Of a stretch of 64,000 nt of DNA, positions 62,801-64,000 are shown one piece after another. The stretch lies in assembly GCF_032854445.1 (NCBI RefSeq), contig NC_088301.1:47861116-47925115 (forward strand), given 5' to 3'. Numbering within the stretch: position 1 is the stretch's first letter; every line of letters begins with the position of its first letter. Under the pieces are notes generated by a model, which saw nothing but the letters and a program-made list of their open reading frames with translations, did not search any database and was not told the origin of the DNA. The position numbers were made by a program, and so were the translations under genes. The stretch comes from Liolophura sinensis (lineage: Eukaryota; Mollusca; Polyplacophora; Chitonida; Chitonidae).

Positions 62801-63620
62801 CTGTGAACACATTATTAGCCAGTCTTGTTTATTTTTTTCCTAAGGTCGCAAGAAAAGGAAAATCATATGTGAACATAAGGAAAATGAACTTGTTGTGTCG
62901 GATGACCTGTGCAAAGACAAACGGAAACCCAAACAATCCTCAGCCAAATGCAACAGACATTGCTCCTTGGGGTTAGTATTTAGCCTGTAGAATTTCTTTG
63001 TCATGTATTCTAAATTGTTCTGTAATCTGAATTGTCATAGTATGTAAGTTGTTATGTAATCTAATCTAAATTGTCATGTTATCTAAAATGTGTTCTTTGT
63101 ACATTCTTTCTTTTGTTCAGTAGACATATTTGGATATAGAGCTATGGAAAAGAAATCAAGAGACACTGGCAGTGGTATAAATGGATAAAAAGGAATGGCA
63201 GTTGAATTAAGCAGGATTTCCTTTATACGTAGGTTACCATTGAAAGAATGAAAGCTGGTGCAAGAATGATTTGGCCAGTTGTCTATGCAAGACATACGGA
63301 AAGTTGATGCTTGTGAATTCCAGTAGGACGAGAAACATTGCACTTTGTATGTCTTTTTGCGAATTAATAATTACATGTAATTAAATGTCAACATGTGTTT
63401 TTATTATTTCAGGTGGAAAGTGGTGTACCGTGAAGAGTGTGATTCCAGGTGTGGATCTGGTCACATGAGGCAGTTGGTAAGGTGTATCAAATCCACAGGT
63501 AAAAAAGAAGAGATTGTGGATGAGATGCATTGTCATGGTATGCCAAACAGACCAGATGAAGTGATCAGCTGTTTTGGGAAGTGCCACGCCACTCACTGGA
63601 GATACACAAAATGGACAGAA
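2290..63620 (+). CDS. ADAMTS9: ADAMTS9/ADAMTS20 (gon-1 class) secreted metalloprotease gene, 20 exons seen, 3' end outside window
   Basis: The spliced exons encode about 927 residues in the ADAMTS order: signal peptide, propeptide with two furin-type sites, reprolysin zinc protease domain (HELGHIFNLPHDD, then HIMAPTL Met-turn), disintegrin-like domain, thrombospondin repeat 1, Cys-rich domain (KCGVCGGD), spacer, and thrombospondin repeats 2 and 3. Cys-rich and spacer blocks ([30 protein letters not shown]) match vertebrate ADAMTS9 and ADAMTS20 much better than ADAMTS1/4/5. Members of this class are secreted, bind matrix and the cell surface, cleave proteoglycans such as versican and aggrecan, and are needed for tissue remodelling and gonad migration (gon-1 in worm). 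The family usually carries up to 15 thrombospondin repeats and a C-terminal GON domain; those must lie past 64000. Problems: one propeptide exon missing between 3138 and 32166, and a 1-base frameshift at 41805-41810. Protostome genes predate the 9/20 split, so the symbol means class, not strict orthology to one vertebrate copy. Confidence 0.93.
2411..2760 (+). other. ADAMTS9: Intron 1 (350 bp)
   Basis: Bounded by GTAAGT and TCACAG. AT-rich; I see no repeat or coding signal. Confidence 0.85.
2761..3137 (+). CDS. ADAMTS9: Exon 2: main part of the propeptide
   Basis: Begins after TCACAG and ends before GTGAGT; 377 nt, phase 1 in, phase 0 out. It carries the reprolysin propeptide pattern: [16 protein letters not shown], then KFFFNLT with an N-glycosylation sequon, and [17 protein letters not shown] near the end. 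A furin-type RKRR lies at 2859-2870 (residues 74-77), matching in position the upstream furin site of vertebrate ADAMTS9. The expected next segment (G.FR....YFIEPL) is not present here, so at least one more propeptide exon must follow. Confidence 0.95.
8524..8722. mobile_element. MITE-like element, family 1, copy A
   Basis: Left end AACCTTTTCACGTGTTTGCA; right end ATGTGAAAAGGTTGAGGAAA, its inverted complement. The interior shares TTTTGTCTCCAAAATCAAAT and CATAAATTGCTCTGAAAGTT with copies near 39440, 49035 and 51977. No coding capacity, so non-autonomous. Confidence 0.7.
8828..9028 (+). mobile_element. SINE-like element with (aaat)n tail
   Basis: Contains GTCGTGGGTTTCCCCTGGGC, AAGTGAAATATTCTTGAGTA and CGGTGTTAAACACCAATCAG, then (ATAA)n. 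From memory this is a very common mollusc repeat. Other pieces occur at 39905-40042, 47248-47370 (reverse), 44870-44980, 53913-53966 and 6930-6975. Confidence 0.7.
12675..12707. repeat. Perfect 14-bp inverted repeat (hairpin)
   Basis: TACTAGTGTATGAA at 12675-12688 and its exact reverse complement at 12694-12707 are separated by five bases. Confidence 0.8.
14021..14220. other. Assembly gap (200 N)
   Basis: Exactly 200 undetermined bases, probably a placeholder of arbitrary size. It lies in the interval that must hold the missing propeptide exon. Confidence 0.99.
15657..15697 (+). repeat. G-rich run with G-quadruplex potential
   Basis: Several runs of three to eight G separated by one or two bases. 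No gene role can be assigned; it lies deep in the 29-kb interval. Confidence 0.5.
17346..17465. repeat. 120-bp direct repeat, copy 1
   Basis: Contains CTAATTGGTAAAATGGGAGA and CCAGATTGTATACCTAGGTA. A second copy at 17983-18100 is nearly the same over its whole length, in the same orientation. Confidence 0.8.
17874..17920. repeat. Tandem duplication of a 22-bp unit
   Basis: CATGTCTTGACATAGGAATT plus two bases occurs twice head to tail, just before the TA microsatellite. Confidence 0.7.
17928..17969. repeat. (TA)n microsatellite, about 21 repeats
   Basis: An uninterrupted TA run of 42 bases; likely variable in length. Confidence 0.95.
17983..18100. repeat. 120-bp direct repeat, copy 2
   Basis: Pairs with 17346-17465; it also contains CCAGATTGTATACCTAGGTA and ends TGTCATTGATCAAC. 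It begins just after the TA microsatellite. Confidence 0.8.
30871..31766. repeat. 61-bp VNTR, 14 units plus two 21-bp partial units
   Basis: The unit begins GTTTGTCATGATGAATTAGT and ends TGCCTGGTGTTGCCGGAG. Unit starts run from 30871 to 31664 in exact 61-bp steps. Units are almost identical: the first starts with A instead of G, and the second has GAATGAG instead of GAATTAG. The array ends with two extra copies of the final 21 bases. Such uniformity means recent expansion or gene conversion. Each unit holds TCATGTGA, an E-box of the MITF/TFE M-box type. Open frames across it are repeat artefacts. Confidence 0.95.
31767..32166. other. Sequence between VNTR and furin-site exon
   Basis: 400 bp of AT-rich intron ending in a T-rich acceptor tract. 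No gene seen. Confidence 0.7.
32167..32378 (+). CDS. ADAMTS9: Exon: propeptide end, furin site and start of catalytic domain
   Basis: Acceptor TTTTTTTTAG, donor GTAAGT; phase 1 in, phase 0 out. It codes a Pro-rich linker, the furin motif RQRR at 32259-32270, then [17 protein letters not shown] and [11 protein letters not shown], the standard N-terminus of an ADAMTS protease domain. The exon lies about 400 bp after a 61-bp tandem repeat array. The phase 1 entry proves that exon 2 (phase 0 out) cannot splice directly to it in frame. Confidence 0.96.
32379..36298 (+). other. ADAMTS9: Intron (3.9 kb)
   Basis: AT-rich. It has a degenerate three-fold repeat of GTTGGAATCC at 32929, 32970 and 33007, and a perfect 24-bp palindrome at 34327-34350. 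No coding signal. Confidence 0.8.
34327..34350. repeat. Perfect 24-bp palindrome
   Basis: CTGACTTTAGAT followed at once by its reverse complement ATCTAAAGTCAG, with no spacer. Confidence 0.85.
36299..36382 (+). CDS. ADAMTS9: Exon: catalytic domain, [12 protein letters not shown] segment
   Basis: 84 nt, exactly 28 codons, phase 0 on both sides, flanked by GGTTTCAG and GTGAGT. It encodes [19 protein letters not shown], nearly identical to vertebrate ADAMTS9 at this position and of the same length. The last residues (RIENLGSKR) are less conserved. Confidence 0.95.
38915..38981. repeat. Two adjoining perfect hairpins (16-bp and 13-bp stems)
   Basis: Stem 1: TTATATCCTCAGTTTT at 38915-38930 pairs exactly with 38939-38954 across an 8-base loop. 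Stem 2: AATTTGTGTAAGT at 38953-38965 pairs exactly with 38969-38981 across GAT. The stems share two bases. Function unknown. Confidence 0.85.
39440..39637. mobile_element. MITE-like element, family 1, copy B
   Basis: Begins TAATTCTTCAACTTTTTTGC and ends ATGGTTGAGGAATTAGGG, inverted complements with mismatches. It shares TTTTGTCTCCAAAATCTGAT and GCATAAATTGCTCTGAACGT with copies A and C. Somewhat diverged. Confidence 0.65.
39905..40042 (+). mobile_element. SINE-like element, partial copy
   Basis: Shares GATGGTCATGGGTTTCTCCT and GGTTTCCTCCCACCATAAAT with the copy at 8828 and ends in CCAATCAGTAAATAAAC. The 5' part is missing; it follows MITE copy B by about 270 bp. Confidence 0.6.
41788..41922 (+). 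CDS. ADAMTS9: Exon: catalytic domain, [19 protein letters not shown] segment, with 1-base frameshift
   Basis: Acceptor TTTCCCAG, donor GTGAGT at 41923. From phase 0 the frame reads GVKNGPK, then meets TAA at 41818-41820. From the A run at 41805-41810 onward the conserved family sequence ([16 protein letters not shown], then [11 protein letters not shown]) sits in another frame. Counting the run as five A instead of six restores one frame across the exon and gives phase 2 out, which the next exon requires. No other acceptor rescues the frame, because GAG-TAA lies just after the AG. The downstream protein is well conserved, so an assembly or sequencing error or a recent allele is likelier than an old pseudogene. 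Confidence 0.9.
41923..43383 (+). other. ADAMTS9: Intron (1.5 kb)
   Basis: No repeat or gene recognised; small open frames on both strands show no family likeness. Confidence 0.75.
43384..43424 (+). CDS. ADAMTS9: Exon: catalytic domain, [15 protein letters not shown] segment
   Basis: A 41-nt exon between CCATTTCAG and GTAAGT, phase 2 in and phase 1 out. It codes [15 protein letters not shown], matching the TRQDIC...CDTLG block of the family, with the two conserved cysteines. It is short enough to be missed by ORF-based gene calling; the junction codons (AG+A = Arg, G+GT = Gly) fit both neighbours. Confidence 0.94.
44870..44980 (+). mobile_element. SINE-like element, diverged fragment
   Basis: Contains GCACTCTGGTTTCCTCCACA, then CATATAAGTGCAAAATTCTT, GAGCTAGGCAAGTAAAACAT and a TGAAATGAATTAG end, a degraded version of the element at 8828. 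Confidence 0.45.
45059..45276. mobile_element. MITE-like element, family 2, copy 1
   Basis: Shares AAGATGTGAGTATGTTGTTC and ATTGGCAAAAATGAGCAGAC, with mismatches, with the segment at 46820-47010. Ends CTAATTCTTCTAATT and AATTAGAAGAAATAGGGC are roughly inverted. Non-coding. Confidence 0.5.
46820..47010. mobile_element. MITE-like element, family 2, copy 2
   Basis: Contains AAGATATGAATATCTTGGTC and TTGGTTAAAAAGAGCAGACG, aligning with 45059-45276; ends GAATTAGGGTATTAGGGC. Boundaries are approximate. Confidence 0.5.
47248..47370 (-). mobile_element. SINE-like element, reverse partial copy
   Basis: On the + strand it reads TTATTTATTCTATTGGTGTT, then CTCAAGAATATTTCACTTAT and a GTGGAAGG region, the reverse complement of the 3' half of the element at 8828. 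Confidence 0.6.
48950..49395. repeat. Older dispersed repeat carrying MITE copy C
   Basis: Outside the MITE it shares TTCTGCTTAAGCCATG, GTGTGTAACTTGCTACT and CTGAGGTAAATTGG, with mismatches, with 55930-56155. A 19-bp unit beginning ACCTACGATAAC is duplicated just left of the MITE. Confidence 0.65.
49035..49221. mobile_element. MITE-like element, family 1, copy C, flanked by TA
   Basis: 187 bp between TA dinucleotides at 49033-49034 and 49222-49223. Ends CGATAATTTTTCAACC and GGTTGAGGAATTACGA form imperfect inverted repeats. The same flanking sequence without the element lies at about 55930-56155, where a single TA (55983-55984) marks the empty site. TA duplication is typical of Tc1/mariner-type transposition. 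Confidence 0.75.
49688..49714 (+). repeat. G-rich run with G-quadruplex potential
   Basis: Runs of four, five and five G separated by single T, then GGG after TGAAAT. Confidence 0.5.
51715..51820 (+). CDS. ADAMTS9: Exon: catalytic domain with first half of the zinc site (HELGH)
   Basis: Follows a long T tract and CCAG; donor GTGAGT; phase 1 in, phase 2 out. It reads [20 protein letters not shown] and then [11 protein letters not shown]. His, Glu and His of HELGH lie at 51804-51818, supplying two zinc ligands and the catalytic Glu. The zinc motif continues in the next exon. Confidence 0.97.
51821..53288 (+). other. ADAMTS9: Intron (1.5 kb)
   Basis: Contains the diverged MITE copy D (51977-52152); otherwise AT-rich with nothing recognised. 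Confidence 0.75.
51977..52152. mobile_element. MITE-like element, family 1, copy D (diverged)
   Basis: Begins AATTCTTCAACCATTTTGCA and retains CATATTCTGAAGGCATTATT, shared with copy B; the right end is GGTTGAGAAAGTAGGGC. Part of the interior is deleted. Confidence 0.6.
53289..53441 (+). CDS. ADAMTS9: Exon: second half of zinc site (IFNLPHDD) and Met-turn
   Basis: Flanked by GGTTTCAG and GTGAGT; phase 2 in and out. The join gives HELGHIFNLPHDD, with the third zinc His at 53302-53304 followed by Asp. The Met-turn HIMAPTL has its Met at 53362-53364. [15 protein letters not shown] follows, the usual end of the protease domain. All catalytic residues are intact. Confidence 0.97.
53787..53844. repeat. 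(TA)n microsatellite, about 29 repeats
   Basis: 58 bases of uninterrupted TA; length likely variable and hard to assemble. Confidence 0.95.
53913..53966 (+). mobile_element. SINE-like element, 3' tail fragment
   Basis: Only the terminal GCGTAAAACACCAATCAAAT and a long (AAAT)n tail remain, about 70 bp after the TA microsatellite at 53787-53844. Confidence 0.5.
54662..54809 (+). CDS. ADAMTS9: Exon: end of catalytic domain, start of disintegrin-like domain
   Basis: Acceptor CTTTTGTGCAG ending at 54661, donor GTAAGT; phase 2 in, phase 0 out. It codes AECLLDKP, a basic stretch, then [19 protein letters not shown], which matches LYNVNKQCELIFGPGSQVC of vertebrate ADAMTS9. A second AG four bases downstream would break the frame, which decides the start used here. 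Confidence 0.95.
54810..56259 (+). other. ADAMTS9: Intron (1.45 kb)
   Basis: Its end holds the partner repeat of 48950-49395 without the MITE (55930-56155). No coding signal. Confidence 0.75.
55930..56155. repeat. Dispersed repeat with empty MITE site
   Basis: Aligns with 48950-49395, but ACCTAATTCTGCTTAAG is continuous here, with a single TA at 55983-55984 where the other copy has the 187-bp element between two TAs. Confidence 0.7.
56260..56364 (+). CDS. ADAMTS9: Exon: disintegrin-like domain
   Basis: 35 codons, phase 0 on both sides. It codes [20 protein letters not shown] and [10 protein letters not shown], the Cys-containing core of the ADAMTS disintegrin-like domain. The acceptor (GTATCTAG) has a poor pyrimidine tract and the donor is a weak GTTTGT, so splicing here may be less efficient than elsewhere. 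Spliced to the next exon it gives CGPNRWCNKGKC, as expected. Confidence 0.92.
56365..56671 (+). other. ADAMTS9: Intron (307 bp)
   Basis: Starts with the weak donor GTTTGT and ends TTTATAG. Nothing recognised inside. Confidence 0.8.
56672..56814 (+). CDS. ADAMTS9: Exon: end of disintegrin-like domain and thrombospondin repeat 1
   Basis: Acceptor GTTTTATAG, donor GTGAGT; phase 0 in, phase 2 out. It codes [10 protein letters not shown], then [19 protein letters not shown]. The WSKW motif is a C-mannosylation type sequence. The O-fucosylation consensus C-x-x-S/T-C-x-x-G is broken: the codon at 56765-56767 is CCT (Pro) where vertebrate ADAMTS9 has Thr (CSRTCGGG). Confidence 0.95.
56815..57254 (+). 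other. ADAMTS9: Intron (440 bp)
   Basis: GTGAGT to TTTTCCAG; nothing recognised inside. Confidence 0.85.
57255..57318 (+). CDS. ADAMTS9: Exon: thrombospondin repeat 1, second half
   Basis: 64 nt between TTTTCCAG and GTAAGG; phase 2 in, phase 0 out. It codes [19 protein letters not shown], the P.NGG.YC.G.R...SC block that ends the first thrombospondin repeat in ADAMTS proteins. Confidence 0.95.
57611..57725 (+). CDS. ADAMTS9: Exon: start of Cys-rich domain ([11 protein letters not shown])
   Basis: Acceptor TTTTGTCAG, donor GTAAGT; phase 0 in, phase 1 out. It codes [14 protein letters not shown] and then [16 protein letters not shown]. The last block matches vertebrate ADAMTS9 (INGLLPNVRWVPKYSG) closely and is a strong class marker. 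Confidence 0.96.
57726..59101 (+). other. ADAMTS9: Two introns (57726-58336 and 58474-59101)
   Basis: Flank the exon at 58337-58473. AT-rich, with no repeat or gene recognised beyond a possible SINE remnant near 58540-58620. Confidence 0.75.
58337..58473 (+). CDS. ADAMTS9: Exon: Cys-rich domain ([15 protein letters not shown])
   Basis: Acceptor CTGTTTCAG, donor GTGAGT; phase 1 in, phase 0 out. It codes [27 protein letters not shown] and [11 protein letters not shown], all standard Cys-rich domain blocks. Cysteine spacing is conserved. Confidence 0.96.
59102..59219 (+). CDS. ADAMTS9: Exon: end of Cys-rich domain (KCGVCGGD), start of spacer
   Basis: Acceptor ATTTTCTCAG, donor GTAAGT; phase 0 in, phase 1 out. 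It codes [19 protein letters not shown], then [24 protein letters not shown] is the ADAMTS signature at the Cys-rich/spacer border, and [10 protein letters not shown] is shared with ADAMTS9 and 20. Confidence 0.96.
59220..59691 (+). other. ADAMTS9: Intron (472 bp)
   Basis: GTAAGT to TATCAAG; nothing recognised inside. Confidence 0.8.
59692..59787 (+). CDS. ADAMTS9: Exon: spacer domain, [12 protein letters not shown] segment
   Basis: Acceptor TTTATCAAG, donor GTAAGT; phase 1 in and out. It codes [18 protein letters not shown], ending DDDNYL, matching the IPAGATNIDVRQ...DDDNYLAL region of vertebrate ADAMTS9. Confidence 0.94.
59965..61465. repeat. 34-bp minisatellite filling most of one intron
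   Basis: From about 60650 to 61460, about two dozen units read roughly GTCACCCAGGATTGTCAGGG followed by TTTGGAGGAACAGG, with many substitutions. A cleaner block at 60241-60410 has five units with exact 34-bp spacing (GGTCAAATAGGTTTATCAGA then ATAGGGATGGTTGG). Units from 59965 to 60650 are more diverged. The + strand is strongly G-rich. Open frames here come from the repeat and are not genes. Confidence 0.9.
61507..61673 (+). CDS. ADAMTS9: Exon: spacer domain, [19 protein letters not shown] segment
   Basis: Acceptor TTTCTTTGCAG, donor GTAAGA; phase 1 in, phase 0 out. It codes [33 protein letters not shown], then a leucine-rich end, matching the ADAMTS9 spacer. The exon frame happens to stay open upstream into the 34-bp minisatellite (from about 61305) and downstream past the donor to 61757, so intron retention would not be obvious from frame alone. 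Confidence 0.96.
61908..62034 (+). CDS. ADAMTS9: Exon: end of spacer, start of thrombospondin repeat 2
   Basis: Acceptor CCTGTACAG, donor GTCAGT; phase 0 in, phase 1 out. It codes [18 protein letters not shown], the closing strand of the spacer, then [17 protein letters not shown], the start of thrombospondin repeat 2. This repeat also lacks a Ser/Thr O-fucose acceptor (CSHVC); in vertebrate ADAMTS9, CSKPC likewise lacks it. Confidence 0.95.
62035..62844 (+). other. ADAMTS9: Intron (810 bp)
   Basis: GTCAGT to CCTAAG; AT-rich, nothing recognised. Confidence 0.8.
62845..62971 (+). CDS. ADAMTS9: Exon: thrombospondin repeat 2
   Basis: Acceptor TTTTTTTCCTAAG; donor GTTAGT at 62972, chosen one base inside a GG run because only that gives phase 2 and joins to Gly-Trp in the next exon. 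It codes [20 protein letters not shown], then DLCKDKRKP and CNRHCSL. It is Lys-rich and less conserved than its neighbours, but the cysteines are placed as expected. Confidence 0.9.
62972..63412 (+). other. ADAMTS9: Intron (441 bp)
   Basis: GTTAGT to TATTTCAG. Short TGTAATCTAATCTAAATTGT-type repeats near 63015-63090; nothing else. Confidence 0.8.
63413..63620 (+). CDS. ADAMTS9: Exon: thrombospondin repeat 3; last exon in window
   Basis: Acceptor TTATTTCAG, donor GTAAGA; phase 2 in, phase 0 out. It codes [20 protein letters not shown], a [10 protein letters not shown] loop, [17 protein letters not shown]. It matches the repeat 3 to repeat 4 border in vertebrate ADAMTS9 (CNTGGWRYSAWTECSKSC). 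The next exon, expected to open with the CS..C of repeat 4, is not visible before 64000. Confidence 0.94.
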
Positions 63621-64000
63621 GTAAGAAAGCAGTAAAAAACCTTATTCTCTTTCATCATACTGGTGTTACATTTGTACATGATTATGTGTGCCTCATAGTT
63701 TCTTCAGTCTTCTTACTCAGTACCAGTCACTGTCATGTTGGGCAGGTAATATCTGATCATTGATGGAAAGTGAACTACAAAAATTATACTATGATTACGG
63801 CCAAAAATAGTTAAAATGTAAAAACTTGCAGAAATGTGGATCTTTGCAAATATATCTACATCTATTCGTATACAAGTTCTTGGGACCATGTGTGCATAAT
63901 GTATAGGAAATATACATTGTCTTACACTAAAATATAACATTGTGATTGGGGCACAGACGGTTTGGAATACATAATAGGGGATTTGTATTGAGAGATACAT
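63621..64000 (+). other. ADAMTS9: Start of next intron, cut by window edge
   Basis: Begins GTAAGA. No further thrombospondin exon is visible before 64000. Confidence 0.8.

Noticed and set aside
2290-63620. ADAMTS pseudogene because of the frameshift
   Set aside because: All catalytic residues, cysteines and nearly all splice sites are intact across 20 exons; a single homopolymer indel does not show decay.

Overview
The window is animal genomic DNA: AT-rich, long introns, GT-AG splice sites, dispersed SINE/MITE-like elements, minisatellites and one 200-N assembly gap. The repeats (a SINE-like sequence ending in (aaat)n, and a second one ending in (attc)n) and the protein sequence point to a lophotrochozoan, most likely a mollusc; a brachiopod is not excluded. 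This rests on remembered repeat families and was not searched.

One gene explains essentially all the coding signal: a secreted metalloprotease of the ADAMTS9/ADAMTS20 (C. elegans gon-1) class on the + strand. It starts at 2290 with a signal peptide and runs off the right edge. I place 20 coding exons whose splice phases agree, from signal peptide and propeptide (2290-3137), through furin site and catalytic domain (32167-54809), disintegrin-like domain and first thrombospondin repeat (54662-57725), Cys-rich domain (57611-59219), spacer (59102-62034), to the second and third thrombospondin repeats (61908-63620). The later thrombospondin repeats and the GON domain expected of this class lie beyond 64000.

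Two defects stand out. A propeptide exon that must exist between 3138 and 32166 (phase 0 in, phase 1 out) was not found and may sit in the N gap at 14021-14220. The exon at 41788-41922 carries one extra A in an A6 run that shifts the frame inside the catalytic domain. In addition, the first thrombospondin repeat has Pro where the O-fucosylation acceptor Ser/Thr is expected.

The rest is non-coding: upstream sequence with a 38-bp array broken by a SINE, a 61-bp VNTR of 14 units about 400 bp before the furin-site exon, a 34-bp minisatellite filling most of the intron at 59788-61506, MITE copies (one with a matching empty site elsewhere in the gene), hairpins, microsatellites and a duplicated 120-bp segment. 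I saw no tRNA, rRNA, CRISPR or second protein gene. I did not find a wholly new system; the most informative observations are the frameshift, the altered O-fucose site, the MITE empty site and the repeat arrays.
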